64,000 nt of DNA from Promicromonospora umidemergens (GCF_024171995.1 NZ_JAMTCT010000004.1:124001-188000); one strand, 5' to 3'; shown: positions 51,845 through 62,044, counted from the stretch's first letter. The notes: generated by a model not told the origin, from the sequence alone. Made by a program: numbers and translations.

Positions 51845-52497
51845 TCACGGAGGGCACTCCTCCTCGGGCATCTCGGGACCGCACATGCCCATGTCCCACT
51901 CGGACTGCAGGATGAGCTCCTCCCCGTCCGGCGTCCGGTAGTGGAAGCGGAGGTCACGCACCAGCACTCCACCACCGTCCGTGCTGAGAGTGACGTAAAA
52001 CTCGTCGACCGGGTCTGTGCGATGGCCGAACCGGGCGCACGGGATGGTCGCCTCGTATCCCACGATGTCCTCGCGGACCTCGAGCATCCCGATGTCCCCC
52101 CACGACTCAGGAGACACCGGCTCCGCAGGCGTCCCGATGATGCCCGGGGACGGGGCGAACGTCGCCCCGTCGAAGGTCACGACGTAGGTCTCGACCGACG
52201 TCGGTTCGAGCCCGGAGTCGGCCCTCCACGTCACGTCCGTGACCGTCAGTGGTTCTTCACCGGTCATGACGCACGGTGTGAACTGCCCGAACGACGCCGT
52301 CCATGGGTCACCGGTGCGGACACCGTCCGGGACCGCAAGGTTGTTACCCCCGCCCCCCCCACCAGCACCCGCAGCGGGTGCTCTCGGTCGTCCCTGTGCA
52401 CCACTGGCTCGCCCGGCCCGCAGCCGGCGAGCACGATCACGGCGGCACCGACCGCCGCAACCACCCGTGCTGCACCCGGCCTCCCGCTGGCTGTCAC
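51845..52497 (-). pseudogene. Lipoprotein gene frameshifted in a poly-G tract
   Basis: The 5' part (from about 52497) encodes a lipoprotein signal with lipobox LAGC (RVVAAVGAAVIVLAGCGPGEP) and reads into a run of eight G (C8 at 52353-52360 on the plus strand). The rest of the protein is open in another frame after the run: NNLAVPDGVRTGDPWTASF to the end DMGMCGPEMPEEECPP. One extra G (or two fewer) would join the parts into a single protein of about 215 residues. The start is uncertain (a GTG is assumed). No family recognised; the mature part is acidic with four Cys. A sequencing error, pseudogene or phase-variable tract are all possible. Confidence 0.7.
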
Positions 52498-52670
52498 ACT
52501 CAGCCACGTCACCACACGCGTCCCTGTCCCCTGTTTGACGGCGCGGACCACCCCACGCCCGCCCGTCCTGTATGCCCGTATCTGGGCGATCCATAGTCAA
52601 GCATGCGTGCACCACCGTGCACAGGACGAAGATCGGCGGTCGTCCGACCGCCCACCGTCCTCGCCGAGCA

Positions 52671-53693
52671 CTACGCCCGCAGGATCTTCCGGGCGCGCGC
52701 GACGTCGTCGTTCATCTGGACGACGAGCGGCTCGATGCCGTCGAACCGGAGCGTGGGTCGCAGGTGGGCCACGAACTCGAGCGCGACCGTCTGGTCGTAC
52801 AGGTCGAGGTCGGTGCGGTCCAGCACGTACGCCTCGACGCGTCGCTCGACGCCGTTGAACGTCGGGTTGGTGCCGACGGAGATCGCGGCGGGCAGGATCT
52901 CCTCCTGTCCCATCCCGGCACCCGACACCGCGGCCCGGTCCCCCTCGGGCCCGGCGAGGCTCGCGCAGGTCGCTGCCACGCCCCGGCGCAGCCAGCCCGC
53001 GTAGACGCCGTCGGCAGGGACGAGCCCGGTGATGTCGCCGAGGTTGGCGGTCGGGAAGCCCAGCTCGCGACCCCTTGCGTCGCCGTGCACCACGGTGCCG
53101 CGCACGAGGTGCGGGCGGCCGAGCACGTCGGCGGCCTGGTCGACGTCGCCCTCCGCGAGCAGCGCGCGCACCGCCGTCGACGACCACCGATGGTGCCCGT
53201 CGCCCTCGGGCTGCGGGAAGTCGCCGACGTCGTCGATGGCGACCACCTCGAACCCGTGCTGACCACCGAGCTCCACCATCGTGTCCAGCGTGCCGGCGTT
53301 CTGCTTGCCGAAGCGCACGTCGTGCCCCACGACCACCGTGCGGGCGCCCAGGCCGTCCACGAGGTACCGGGCGACGAACTCCTCCGGCGTCTGGGCGGCG
53401 AAGTCGAGGGTGTACCCGACCAGCAACGTCGCGTCGAGACCCGTGCGCTCCATGAGCGCCAGCCGGTCCTCGAGCCCGGTGATCAGCTCAGGGGCCGAAT
53501 CCGGCCGGTGCACCGCCGCCGGGTGCGGGTGGAACGTCACGGCGACGGCCCTGGCCGACTCCCCGCGGGCGAGCCGGAGGATTCGGTCGAGCACCGCCTG
53601 ATGGCCGCGGTGGACGCCGTCGAAGTTGCCGATCGTCACCACTGACGGCCCGAATCCCGGGGGAACCTGTTCCAGGTCCGTCCACAGCTGCAC
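52671..53693 (-). CDS. ribF: Bifunctional riboflavin kinase/FAD synthetase
   Basis: 340 residues, FMN and FAD synthesis. N-terminal nucleotidyltransferase: TIGNFDGVHRGHQAVL at residue 20, VTFHPHPAAVH near 52, and GHDVRFGKQNAGT near 121. C-terminal kinase: RGRELGFPTANLGD near 210 and EAYVLDR near 285. GTG start with GAGGAG. It is the last gene of the rimP-truB cluster, with a separate hairpin and gap from truB. Confidence 0.95.
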   Translation of the reverse strand: MQLWTDLEQVPPGFGPSVVTIGNFDGVHRGHQAVLDRILRLARGESARAVAVTFHPHPAAVHRPDSAPELITGLEDRLALMERTGLDATLLVGYTLDFAAQTPEEFVARYLVDGLGARTVVVGHDVRFGKQNAGTLDTMVELGGQHGFEVVAIDDVGDFPQPEGDGHHRWSSTAVRALLAEGDVDQAADVLGRPHLVRGTVVHGDARGRELGFPTANLGDITGLVPADGVYAGWLRRGVAATCASLAGPEGDRAAVSGAGMGQEEILPAAISVGTNPTFNGVERRVEAYVLDRTDLDLYDQTVALEFVAHLRPTLRFDGIEPLVVQMNDDVARARKILRA

Positions 53694-53776
53694 GCGGGTT
53701 GCTCCTCATGAATCGGGTGGCGCTGGTGCGGGGCCGCTCACACGACCTCCCGCACCGATCCCCAAAAGCCTACGGC

Positions 53777-53808
53777 GTGTTTCAGCAGTCGTGTGCCCGG
53801 TGAAACAC
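53777..53808. terminator. Small inverted repeat between truB and ribF
   Basis: GTGTTTCA (53777-53784) pairs with TGAAACAC (53801-53808) over 8 bp with a 16-nt loop. Weak terminator or attenuator candidate. Confidence 0.4.
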
Positions 53809-53842
53809 CGCACCGGTCGCAAGCGGATCGCCGGCCGGTGGC

Positions 53843-54922
53843 TCAGCTCGCCGGAGCGAGCACCAGCACCGGCTTGGCGACGTTCTCGCCCCGCCGGCGG
53901 GTGTCCTCCAGCAGCGCCACCAGCACGCCCGACGGCGACAGCGCCGCCAGCACCTCGGGGCGGCCGGACGGCTGCACCCACTGGCCGTAGCCGAGAGCGC
54001 GCACCTCGTCGTCGTCGAGCTCGCGCACCGGGAACGTGGCCCGGGCGGCCTCGGCCAGCGGGAGCGTGGCCAGCGTGCCGTCGGCGTCGGCCTGTTCCTC
54101 CAGCTGTTCCAGCGTCCTGGCGCCGGCCAGCTCGTAGCCGCCCACGCGGGTCCGGCGCAGCATCGTCAGGTGGCCACCGGTGCCGAGCGCGGCACCCAGG
54201 TCACGCGCCAGGGCGCGCACGTAGGTGCCGGAGGAGACGGTCACGCGCACGTCGACGTCGACCACCGGCACGTCGCGCGTCGGGCCGTCGCCCGGTTCCC
54301 CGGCGGTCGGCGCCACGCCCGGCCGCGCGTCGGGATCCCGGTCGGCGGGGTCGTCCACGTAGACGTCACCCGGGTCGCCGTCGGGAACGGCCGCCGTGGC
54401 CGTGCGGACGTCCAGGACGCCGAACCGGGACACGGTGACGGGCCGCGCCTGGAGCACGACCTCCTGACCCGCCCGGACCAGCGCGTACGCGCGCCTGCCG
54501 TCCACCTTGATCGCGGACACCTTCGTCGGGACCTGCTGGATGTCGCCCGTGAGATCGGCGATCGCGGCGTCCAGCGCCGCGCGGTCCACCCGTTCGACGG
54601 CGCCCGGGTCCCCCAGCGCGGCGACGGCGCCCTCCGCGTCGTCCGTGGTGGTCGCCACCCCCAGCCGGATCGTGGCGTCATAGTCCTTGTCGGCGCCCAC
54701 CACGTAGGTGAGCAGCCGGGTCGCCTTGCCGATGCCCAGCACGAGCACGCCCGTCGCCATGGGGTCCAGCGTCCCGGCGTGGCCGACCTTCCGTGTCCCG
54801 GCGAGCCGTCGCATCCGCCCGACGACGTCGTGGCTGGTCCAGCCCTGCGGCTTGTCGACGACGACGAACCCGTCGGCGGCCGTGGGGCGGCGCACCGGCG
54901 CCTGCGGAGTGGGGGAAATCAT
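53843..54922 (-). CDS. truB: tRNA pseudouridine(55) synthase
   Basis: 359 residues. Catalytic Asp in KVGHAGTLDPMATG near residue 53; VVDKPQGWTSHD near 21 and SSGTYVRALARDLG near 230 are standard. About 45 acidic, Pro-rich residues (around 183-225: DPGDVYVDDPADRDPD and following) are inserted before SSGTYVR; typical actinobacterial TruB is nearer 300. GATACT 7 nt before ATG may be its own -10, since the preceding pyrE-like fragment breaks the operon. Confidence 0.94.
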   Translation of the reverse strand: MISPTPQAPVRRPTAADGFVVVDKPQGWTSHDVVGRMRRLAGTRKVGHAGTLDPMATGVLVLGIGKATRLLTYVVGADKDYDATIRLGVATTTDDAEGAVAALGDPGAVERVDRAALDAAIADLTGDIQQVPTKVSAIKVDGRRAYALVRAGQEVVLQARPVTVSRFGVLDVRTATAAVPDGDPGDVYVDDPADRDPDARPGVAPTAGEPGDGPTRDVPVVDVDVRVTVSSGTYVRALARDLGAALGTGGHLTMLRRTRVGGYELAGARTLEQLEEQADADGTLATLPLAEAARATFPVRELDDDEVRALGYGQWVQPSGRPEVLAALSPSGVLVALLEDTRRRGENVAKPVLVLAPAS

Positions 54923-54929
54923 GGGTACC

Positions 54930-54935
54930 AGTATC
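54930..54935 (-). promoter_or_regulatory. Possible -10 of truB (GATACT, 7 nt to ATG)
   Basis: Hexamer like the one before the aldehyde dehydrogenase; it would give truB a nearly leaderless transcript. Confidence 0.35.
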
Positions 54936-54942
54936 TCGTGAC

Positions 54943-55062
54943 TCAGGGGTGCCGCGCGGTGTCCGGGGACGACGACGCCGCCTGGCCCGACCGGAGCGTG
55001 AACGTCCCGGTGAGGCAGCAGGCGGCGGCGATGTCACGCGCGAGCGTGAGGTCGGAGGTCAC
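54943..55062 (-). pseudogene. Orotate phosphoribosyltransferase-like N-terminal fragment
   Basis: 39-codon frame whose GTG overlaps the rbfA stop (GTGA). The product LARDIAAACCLTGTFTLRSG resembles the first 30 residues of actinobacterial PyrE (L-T-G-x-F-x-LRSGQ). It then diverges (QAASSSPDTARHP) and stops at TGA, without any catalytic region. It looks like the stump of a gene lost by deletion that left the operon spacing. The resemblance covers only about 20 residues. Confidence 0.45.
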
Positions 55063-55496
55063 TCGACCTCGTCGTCCTCGCGCGGCTTCTTGTAGGGGTC
55101 CTCGTCGCCCGCGTACCGGGCACCGGCACGCAGCGCCTCGAGCTCGGCGTCGCGCTTGCGAGCCTCGATCAGGGCGGCGTCGAGGTTGGCGGCGGTGTCG
55201 GGCACGGAGTCGAGGTGGAACTCGACGGTGGGCGTCAGGCGGATGCCCGTCTGCTTGCCCACCTCCGAGCGGATCAGGCCCGTGGCGCTCTTCAGCGCCG
55301 CAGCCGTTCCCTCGCGGTCCTCGTCCGAGCCGTAGACCGTGTAGAACACCGAGGCGTTCTGCAGGTCTCCCGTCACCCGGACGTCCGTGATCGTCACGAA
55401 GCCGAGCCGCGGGTCCTTGATCTTCGTGTCGATCATCTGCGCGACGATCACCTTGATGCGGTCGGCGAGCTTGCGAGACCGTGGATTATCGACCAT
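55059..55496 (-). CDS. rbfA: 30S ribosome-binding factor A
   Basis: 145 residues, KH-like assembly factor for the 30S subunit. RLADRIKVIVAQMIDTKIKDPRLGFVTITDVRVTGDLQNASVFYTVYG is the characteristic first two thirds; the C terminus is acidic and Lys-rich. The ATG has AAAGGA upstream. Follows infB across a large hairpin. Confidence 0.95.
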   Translation of the reverse strand: MVDNPRSRKLADRIKVIVAQMIDTKIKDPRLGFVTITDVRVTGDLQNASVFYTVYGSDEDREGTAAALKSATGLIRSEVGKQTGIRLTPTVEFHLDSVPDTAANLDAALIEARKRDAELEALRAGARYAGDEDPYKKPREDDEVE

Positions 55497-55514
55497 GAAC
55501 CAATCCTTTCAGCG

Positions 55515-55572
55515 TGAGTGCGGGGCATCCGCCCGGTCCGGACGAGCCGGCCGGGCGGACACCCCGCACTCA
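55515..55572. terminator. Two-step hairpin between infB and rbfA
   Basis: Outer arms 55515-55525 and 55562-55572 (11 bp) and inner arms 55528-55536 and 55551-55559 (9 bp) are separated by CA facing CA, a symmetrical 2-nt internal loop. Terminator, attenuator or RNase site; no T-run. Confidence 0.7.
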
Positions 55573-55586
55573 ATGAGCCATCAGCG

Positions 55587-58500
55587 TCAGACGCGCGGCT
55601 TCTCGCGCATCTCGAACGTCTCGATGGTGTCGCCCTCGTTGACGTCGTTGAACGACCCGAGACCGATACCGCACTCGAAGCCCTCGCGGACCTCGGTGAC
55701 GTCGTCCTTCTCGCGACGCAGCGACTCGATGGTGAGGTTGTCCCCCACGACCGTCCCGTTGCGGAGCACACGCGCCTTCGAGTTGCGGCGGATGCTGCCC
55801 GAACGAACCATCGAACCGGCGATGTTCCCGAACTTCGAGGAACGGAAGACCTGACGGATCTCCGCGGATCCGAGCTGGACCTCCTCGTACTCCGGCTTGA
55901 GCATGCCCTTGAGGGCTGCTTCGACGTCCTCGATCGCCTGGTAGATGACCGAGTAGAACTTGACGTCGACGCCTTCGCGCTCCGCCAGCTCCTCGACGCG
56001 CTCGCCGTACTTCACGTTGAAGCCGATGATCACGGCGCTGTCGACCGTGGCAAGGTTGACGTCGTTCTGCGTGATGGCACCCACACCGCGGTGGATGACA
56101 CGCAGCTCGACCTCCTCGCCCACATCGATCTTGAGCAGCGCGTCCTCCAGTGCCTCGACGGCACCGGACACGTCGCCCTTGAGGATGAGGTTGAGGCTCT
56201 CGACCTTGCCCTTCTTGAGCTCGACGTCGAAGTCCTCGAGGCTGATCCGCTTGCGACGCTTGGCCAGCGTCGCTGCACGCTCTGCCGCCTGGCGCTTCTC
56301 GGCGATCTGACGGGCGGTCCGGTCGTCCGGCGCCACGAGGAACGTGTCGCCGGCACCCGGGACGCTGGTCAGACCCAGCACCTGGACGGGGCGGGCCGGG
56401 GTGGCCGCCTCGACCGAGTTGCCGTGCTCGTCGAACATCGCACGGACGCGGCCGTAGGCCGTTCCGGCGACGATCGCGTCACCCACGTGCAACGTGCCCG
56501 ACTGGACCAGCACGGTCGCGACCGGGCCACGGCCCTTGTCGAGGTTCGCCTCGATGGCCACGCCGCGCGCGTCCTTCGACGGGTTGGCGCGCAGGTCCAG
56601 GGCAGCGTCTGCGGTCAGCAGGACTGCCTCGACCAGGCCGTCGATGCCGATGCCCGGCTTCGCGGCGACGTCGACGAACATCGTGTCGCCGCCGTACTCC
56701 TCAGCCACCAGGTTGTACTCGGTGAGCTGCTGACGCACCTTCGCCGGGTTCGCACCCTCGACGTCGATCTTGTTGACCGCGACCACGATCGGCACACCTG
56801 CAGCCTGCGCGTGGTTCACCGCCTCGACCGTCTGGGGCATCACACCGTCGTCGGCCGCGACCACGAGGATCGCGATGTCGGTCACCTGCGCACCACGGGC
56901 ACGCATAGCGGTGAAGGCCTCGTGACCCGGGGTGTCGATGAACGTGATCGCACGCTCGGTGCCCTCGTGCTCGTGCGTGATCTGGTACGCACCGATGTGC
57001 TGCGTGATCCCGCCGTGCTCGCCTGCCACCACGTCCGACTTGCGGATCGCGTCCAGCAGCTTGGTCTTACCGTGGTCGACGTGACCCATGACGGTCACGA
57101 CCGGCGGACGTGCGGCCAGGTCCTCGTCGGACTCGTCGGCCTCCTCGGCACGCAGGTCGATGTCGAAGGCCCCGAGCAGCTCGCGGTCCTCCTCCTCGGC
57201 CGAGACCATCTCGATCTGGTAGCCGAGCTCGGTGGCCAGCGTGGTGAACGTGTCCTCGTCGAGCGACTGCGTGGCCGTGGCCATCTCGCCCAGGTGGAAC
57301 AGCACGGTCACGAGCGCCGCGGGGTTCGCGTCGATCTTGTCCGCGAAGTCGTTCAGCGAGGCGCCGTGACGCAGCCGGACAGTGGTGGTGCCGTTGCCGC
57401 GGGGAACCTGCACGCCACCGAGCGACGGGGCCTGCATGGCCTCGAACTCCTGGCGCTTCGCCCGCCTCGACTTACGCCCACGGACCGGCTTGCCGCCGGC
57501 GCGCCCGAAGGCACCCTGCGTCGCACCACGACCGCCGGCACCGCGACGCGGGCCGCTGAAGCCGCCACCGCCACCGGGACGACCCGGAGCGCCTGCACCG
57601 GCGCCACCGGCGCCGGGACGACCGCCACCGCCGCCACCCGGACGACCACGACCGCCACCCGGAGCCGGGCGGTCGCCCGGACGCGGCATGGAGGTCTTGC
57701 CCGGCATCATGCCGGGGTTCGGGCGCGGACCGCCGCCACCGGTGCCACCGGGACGGGGAGCCGAAGGACGGGGACCACCCGGGCGGGGACCGCCCGAGCG
57801 CTCGCCGCTGGGAGCCTCGGTGCGCTCGGGACGCTGCCCCGGACGGGGCATGCCCTGGCTGGTCGCGAACGGGTTGTTGCCCGGACGCGGGTTACCACCG
57901 GCGGGACGATCGCTGGTGCCTGCACCCGCACCGGCGCCGGCACCGGCACCTGCACCCGGGCGGCCACCGCGGCTACCGGGCCGGGGCATGCCCTGGCTGG
58001 TCGCGAACGGGTTGTTGCCCGGACGCGGGTTGCCGCCACCGGGGCGGCCACCACGGCCGCCGTCCCGGCCCGGACGCGCGCCGGAGGGCGCTGCGGGCGG
58101 TTTGGGCGCACCGGGCTTGGGTGCCGCGGCAGGCTTCGGCGCACCGGGCTTGGGGCCTGCGGCAGGCCTGGCGGACGCCGCAGGCGCCGCCGGGGACTCG
58201 TCGGCTGCCGGAGCCGGAGCCGGGGCGGGTGCCGCCGGCGCGGGGCTCGGTGCCGGGGCCGGGCTCGGAGCCGGGGCGGGCGCCGGAGTGGGCGCGGCCT
58301 CGGCCTCGGGCTTCCTCGGTGCCGGCGCGGGGGCCGGTGCCGGGGTCGGCTCGACCGGCTTCTGGGCCGCGGGCTTCGCGGCCGGCTTGGGCGCGCTGTT
58401 CGCGGGCCTGGCCGCTGCACCCTTGTCGGACGAGCCGCCGCCACCGGCGGGGAACTTGTCGCGCATGCGCCGCACGACGGGCGGCTCGAGCGTCGACGAC

Positions 58501-58601
58501 GCCGAGCGAACGTATTCGCCTGCCGACTTCAACTCGGCCAGCAGGGCCTTGCTTTCCACTCCGAGCTCCTTAGCGAGCTCGTAGACGCGGACCTTTGCCA
58601 C
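55587..58601 (-). CDS. infB: Translation initiation factor IF-2
   Basis: 1004 residues. N-terminal IF-2N segment ([21 protein letters not shown]), then about 350 residues of Pro/Ala/Gly-rich low-complexity sequence with an exact duplicated [13 protein letters not shown] block, then a second IF-2N-like part, G domain with [12 protein letters not shown] near 506, DTPGHEAF near 553 and NKID near 607, and the C-terminal IF-2 domains. GTG start with AGGAGAG. Long disordered heads are usual in actinobacterial IF-2. Confidence 0.97.
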   Translation of the reverse strand: MAKVRVYELAKELGVESKALLAELKSAGEYVRSASSTLEPPVVRRMRDKFPAGGGGSSDKGAAARPANSAPKPAAKPAAQKPVEPTPAPAPAPAPRKPEAEAAPTPAPAPAPSPAPAPSPAPAAPAPAPAPAADESPAAPAASARPAAGPKPGAPKPAAAPKPGAPKPPAAPSGARPGRDGGRGGRPGGGNPRPGNNPFATSQGMPRPGSRGGRPGAGAGAGAGAGAGTSDRPAGGNPRPGNNPFATSQGMPRPGQRPERTEAPSGERSGGPRPGGPRPSAPRPGGTGGGGPRPNPGMMPGKTSMPRPGDRPAPGGGRGRPGGGGGGRPGAGGAGAGAPGRPGGGGGFSGPRRGAGGRGATQGAFGRAGGKPVRGRKSRRAKRQEFEAMQAPSLGGVQVPRGNGTTTVRLRHGASLNDFADKIDANPAALVTVLFHLGEMATATQSLDEDTFTTLATELGYQIEMVSAEEEDRELLGAFDIDLRAEEADESDEDLAARPPVVTVMGHVDHGKTKLLDAIRKSDVVAGEHGGITQHIGAYQITHEHEGTERAITFIDTPGHEAFTAMRARGAQVTDIAILVVAADDGVMPQTVEAVNHAQAAGVPIVVAVNKIDVEGANPAKVRQQLTEYNLVAEEYGGDTMFVDVAAKPGIGIDGLVEAVLLTADAALDLRANPSKDARGVAIEANLDKGRGPVATVLVQSGTLHVGDAIVAGTAYGRVRAMFDEHGNSVEAATPARPVQVLGLTSVPGAGDTFLVAPDDRTARQIAEKRQAAERAATLAKRRKRISLEDFDVELKKGKVESLNLILKGDVSGAVEALEDALLKIDVGEEVELRVIHRGVGAITQNDVNLATVDSAVIIGFNVKYGERVEELAEREGVDVKFYSVIYQAIEDVEAALKGMLKPEYEEVQLGSAEIRQVFRSSKFGNIAGSMVRSGSIRRNSKARVLRNGTVVGDNLTIESLRREKDDVTEVREGFECGIGLGSFNDVNEGDTIETFEMREKPRV
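57845..58031. repeat. Pair of exact 49-bp repeats in infB
   Basis: Copies at 57845-57893 and 57983-58031 are identical and 138 bp apart (46 codons), keeping frame. They encode the [13 protein letters not shown] blocks of the disordered region. Confidence 0.85.
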
Positions 58602-58778
58602 AACTCTCCTGTCTCGGTCCGTCCCAAGACAGGGAGGACCACCGTTAGTACTGAGTACTCATCGCTGGGGACTCATCGGGTGCCCATCGGCTTCTGACCC
58701 GCTTCCTTGTCGACGAATCGCTTGGTTCGGCCGGACGCACGGTTGCGCCCGGTCGGGACAGTCCTGCGGCCCTCGCAC

Positions 58779-59126
58779 TCACTGGCCAAGATGTGCTCGT
58801 ACCTCACCGAGGTCGAGGGGCCCGTCGACGCGCAGTGCGCGTGGTACGGCCCTGCGACGCTCGGCGAGCTCCAGGCACCGCGGCTCCGGGTGAACCCAGG
58901 CACCGCGACCCGGCAAGCAGGCACGGACGTCGACGACGATGCGCCGTGCACCTGCCACGGCGTCACCATGCATCGAGTCGTCCAGCACCAGACGCAGGAG
59001 TGCAGACCGCTGGTCGCGCCCCCGACATCCGACGCACGTGCGCACCGGACCCTTGACGGGCGGAACGGGGTATGTCGAAGGACGGGCACGTGGCCCAGAC
59101 TCAGACAGTCTACCGCGCCGACCCAC
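58779..59126 (-). CDS. ylxR: YlxR family RNA-binding protein (DUF448)
   Basis: 115 residues from the first start; the YlxR core is [20 protein letters not shown] and [19 protein letters not shown]. It lies between nusA and infB as usual. The GTG at 59126 gives a 27-residue extension; GTG at 59045, right before RTC, is an alternative start with AAGGG upstream. Role probably in ribosome or RNase P regulation, from family knowledge. Confidence 0.85.
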   Translation of the reverse strand: MGRRGRLSESGPRARPSTYPVPPVKGPVRTCVGCRGRDQRSALLRLVLDDSMHGDAVAGARRIVVDVRACLPGRGAWVHPEPRCLELAERRRAVPRALRVDGPLDLGEVRAHLGQ

Positions 59127-59132
59127 CGGGCG

Positions 59133-60182
59133 TTACCGACCGCCCTGTGCGCCGGCAGCCGTGCCACCTGTGTCGGAGTCGGCAGCCTCGTCGGAACGGA
59201 TGTCGATGCGCCAACCTGTCAGCTTCGCGGCGAGACGGGCGTTCTGCCCCTCTTTTCCGATCGCGAGGGACAGCTGGTAGTCGGGCACGATGGCGCGCGC
59301 GGCACGCATGTCGGCGTCAACCACTGTGACAGATGACACACGTGCGGGCGACAGAGCGCTCGACACGAACGCGGCGGGATCGTCGCTGTGGTCGACGATG
59401 TCGATCTTCTCGCCGGCCAGCTCGGCCATCACCGCCCGCACGCGGGCGCCCATCGGGCCGATGCAGGCGCCCTTGGCGTTCAGCCCGGCCACCCGGGTGC
59501 GGACCGCCATCTTGGTGCGGTGCCCCGCCTCGCGGGCGATGGCGGTGATCTCCACCGACCCGTCGGCGATCTCCGGGACCTCGAGCTCGAAGAGCTTGCG
59601 CACCAGGTTCGGGTGCGTACGGCTCAGCGTGATCTGGGGGCCCTTCATCCCGCGGCTGACCTCGACCACGTAGGCACGCAGCCGCTCGCCGTGCACGTAC
59701 TCCTCGGTCGGCACCTGCTCGTGCGGCGGCAGCACCGCCTCGGTGCCACCCACGTCCACGAGGACCATGCGCGGGTCCCGGCCCTGCTGGACGACGCCGG
59801 CGAGCACCTCGCCCTCCTTGCCGCGGAACGTGCCGAGCACCTGGTCGTCCTCGGCGTCACGCAGCCGCTGCACGATCACCTGGCGGGCGGTGGCCGTGGC
59901 GATGCGGCCGAAGTCCTGCGGCGTGTCGTCGAACTCGGGCCCGAACTCCACGGCGGGGCGCGCCTCGGGGTCGTCGGGGTCCGTGGCGACGGGCAGCTCC
60001 TCGCGCGCCCACACCGTCACGTGGCCCGACGAGCGGTCCACCTCGACGCGGGCCCGGTTGTAGGCGTCCGGGGTGCGGTGGTAGGCCGAGAGGAGCGCCT
60101 GCTCGATGGCCGCGACGAGGACGTCCAGGCTGAGGTCCCTCTCCCGCTCCAGCATCCGCAGGGTGGTCATGTCGATGTCCAT
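59133..60182 (-). CDS. nusA: Transcription termination/antitermination factor NusA
   Basis: 349 residues, the actinobacterial form with N-terminal domain, S1 and two KH domains and no acidic C-terminal repeats. Motifs: [26 protein letters not shown] at the start, the S1 part [19 protein letters not shown] near 170, and [24 protein letters not shown] near 265. ATG at 60182 lies one base after the rimP stop (TGACATG). Confidence 0.96.
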   Translation of the reverse strand: MDIDMTTLRMLERERDLSLDVLVAAIEQALLSAYHRTPDAYNRARVEVDRSSGHVTVWAREELPVATDPDDPEARPAVEFGPEFDDTPQDFGRIATATARQVIVQRLRDAEDDQVLGTFRGKEGEVLAGVVQQGRDPRMVLVDVGGTEAVLPPHEQVPTEEYVHGERLRAYVVEVSRGMKGPQITLSRTHPNLVRKLFELEVPEIADGSVEITAIAREAGHRTKMAVRTRVAGLNAKGACIGPMGARVRAVMAELAGEKIDIVDHSDDPAAFVSSALSPARVSSVTVVDADMRAARAIVPDYQLSLAIGKEGQNARLAAKLTGWRIDIRSDEAADSDTGGTAAGAQGGR

Positions 60183-60183
60183 G

Positions 60184-60777
60184 TCAGCCTTCCTCGTTGC
60201 GGCCGGGGGAACCCTCGGTCGCGTTGTCCGAACCAGCACCGTCCGAGTCGTCGTCGGTGTCTCCATCTGCACTCTCGCCCAGTTCACCCGCCTCGGCATC
60301 CTGGGCGTCGTCGAGCCGTTTGAGCTCTACCTCGACCTTGCCCCGGCGGACGTCGCCCACCGGGATCCGCCTGTCGCCGTCGAGCACCAGGGCGTCGCCG
60401 TCGCCGTCCGAGAGCACGTCGGTCAACCGGCCCTCGACGCGGCTGCCGTCCATCATCTTCAGCGTCACCAGCCGGGTCCGGGCGCGCTTGAAGTGCCGCA
60501 GCTCGGTCAGCGGCCGGGAGGTCCCCGGCGTCGAGGTCTCCAGCGTGTAGGCGCCGGCGACGACGTCGTCCTCGTCCAGAGCCGCCGAGATGGCACGCGC
60601 GACCTCGCCGAGCGCGTCGGAGTCCAGGCTACCCACGGCGTCGGCCGGCAGGTCGACGGTGATCCGCACCACCGACTTGCCGCCCGCCTGGACGACGGTC
60701 ACCTCCTCGAGGTGCAGCCCCGCGGCCTCGACCACCGGTCCTACCACCTCGCGGACCGCATCCGCCTGCTGTGTCAT
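60184..60777 (-). CDS. rimP: Ribosome maturation factor RimP
   Basis: 197 residues. Standard core [50 protein letters not shown] and [28 protein letters not shown]. The last 45 residues are an acidic tail. ATG with GGGAGG. First gene of the nusA-infB cluster; TACGCT at 60864-60869 (minus strand) may be the operon -10. Confidence 0.95.
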   Translation of the reverse strand: MTQQADAVREVVGPVVEAAGLHLEEVTVVQAGGKSVVRITVDLPADAVGSLDSDALGEVARAISAALDEDDVVAGAYTLETSTPGTSRPLTELRHFKRARTRLVTLKMMDGSRVEGRLTDVLSDGDGDALVLDGDRRIPVGDVRRGKVEVELKRLDDAQDAEAGELGESADGDTDDDSDGAGSDNATEGSPGRNEEG

Positions 60778-60975
60778 CGATTGCCTCCCGTCGGCTCCCC
60801 CACGTGCGGGGGCACGGTTCGAGCCGGAACGGTTCGACCGATGTGCTGTTGTTGTCCACGGCTAGCGTAACGAAGCGCCGGGCCTCAGCACTTCGCGTAG
60901 AACGTGACGTCCGTGACCAGACCTCTGTCTGTCGGGGCACGAATCGGCCGCTGGAACATGGCATCATCGGCCACG

Positions 60976-62025
60976 ATGAACCCCAACGGCCCGAGGGCCA
61001 GCACCAGAAGCCGGTCGGCCCTGACTGCGCTGGCCTTGACCTGCGCGATCATTCTCTCAGGTTGCGGCGTGCGGCTCGAGACGCCGCCACCCACCGAGCC
61101 GGTACCCGACGCCGCGGAGGTCGTACGGCGCACCGCCGTCGCCGACGCCCTGCTGGTCGCCGACCAGGCCGACGGTGCCGCCGCGGCCGACGGGGTCAGG
61201 CCCGACGTCGCGGCCGAGCTCGAGCTCATCGCCGAGGCCACGACCTTGCAGGCACAGCAGCTCGGTGGCGAGTACGACTCCGGACTCGGCGACCTCGTCG
61301 CCGAGGACGCCCGGGCCTCCCCCTCTGCGACCACGCCGGAGGAGACGCCCCGGGCGGTCGTCAGGTCGTTGCGCGACGCAGCCACCCGCACCCGGGCCGC
61401 CGCCGACCAGGCGCACGCCGGCCCGCTCGGCCGCCTGCTCGGCTCCATCTCCGCCGCGCAGACGCTGTACGCAGGGGACCTCGCGCGCCTGGCAGGCGGA
61501 CGCGGCCCAGCGCTCCCCCCGACCGAGATTCCCGAGCCCGCCGAGTCCGGTGCTGAACCGAGCGACGCCTCGGCGACCCCGGCGTCCGCCGAGACGGGTC
61601 CGGCAGCCGCACCCACGGGTCTGTCGGCGGAGGAGCTCGACGTCCTGGTCCTGGCCGAGGACTCGGCGGCGTACGCCCTTGAGGTGCGGGCGGCACAGGC
61701 TGACGGCGAGGTCCGCACCCGGGCCCACGACCGTGCCAGGCTGCACCGCGCCCGAGCCCAGGCCTGGGCGGTCCTGGCTGGTACCGACGGGACCGACCAG
61801 GACCCACGTCGCGTCGCCTACGCGCTCCGCGACCCGGACACGGCGACGCCGGACCTGGCCCGCGGGCTCGAGGAAGACCTCGCGCAGAACTACGCGACCC
61901 TGATCGGCATCGCGGAACCGGGTACGCGCGCCGTCCTGGTCGCGCTCCTGACCGACACCACCCTGGCCGCCACCCAGTGGGGCGCCCCTGCGGTCCCGTT
62001 CCCCGGCCTGCCGGAACGCGCCTGA
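60976..62025 (+). CDS. DUF4439 family putative lipoprotein
   Basis: 349 residues with a signal peptide and lipobox LSGC (ALALTCAIILSGCG, Cys near residue 30). The C-terminal half (about 225-345: LAEDSAAYALEVRAAQADGEVRTRAH to LAATQWGAPAVPFPGLPE) is a ferritin-like DUF4439 helical domain, a family commonly encoded beside rimP/proS in actinobacteria. Middle part Pro/Ser-rich. ATG at 60976 chosen for a normal signal length; ATG at 60958 is possible. Divergent from rimP. Function unknown. Confidence 0.8.
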   Translation: MNPNGPRASTRSRSALTALALTCAIILSGCGVRLETPPPTEPVPDAAEVVRRTAVADALLVADQADGAAAADGVRPDVAAELELIAEATTLQAQQLGGEYDSGLGDLVAEDARASPSATTPEETPRAVVRSLRDAATRTRAAADQAHAGPLGRLLGSISAAQTLYAGDLARLAGGRGPALPPTEIPEPAESGAEPSDASATPASAETGPAAAPTGLSAEELDVLVLAEDSAAYALEVRAAQADGEVRTRAHDRARLHRARAQAWAVLAGTDGTDQDPRRVAYALRDPDTATPDLARGLEEDLAQNYATLIGIAEPGTRAVLVALLTDTTLAATQWGAPAVPFPGLPERA

Positions 62026-62044
62026 CCACCCGTTGGTCGCCCGT

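Noticed and set aside
55518-58697. Very long open frame (over 1000 codons) antisense to infB
   Set aside because: It is an artefact of third-position GC bias opposite a real gene; it has no family motif, and infB is certain on the other strand.
58673-59167. Frame overlapping ylxR and its downstream gap, ending in GRTKRFVDKEAGQKPMGTR
   Set aside because: It looks protein-like at its end, but the YlxR motifs RTCVGCR and GRGAWVHP are in another frame, and there is no start or RBS for a separate small gene.
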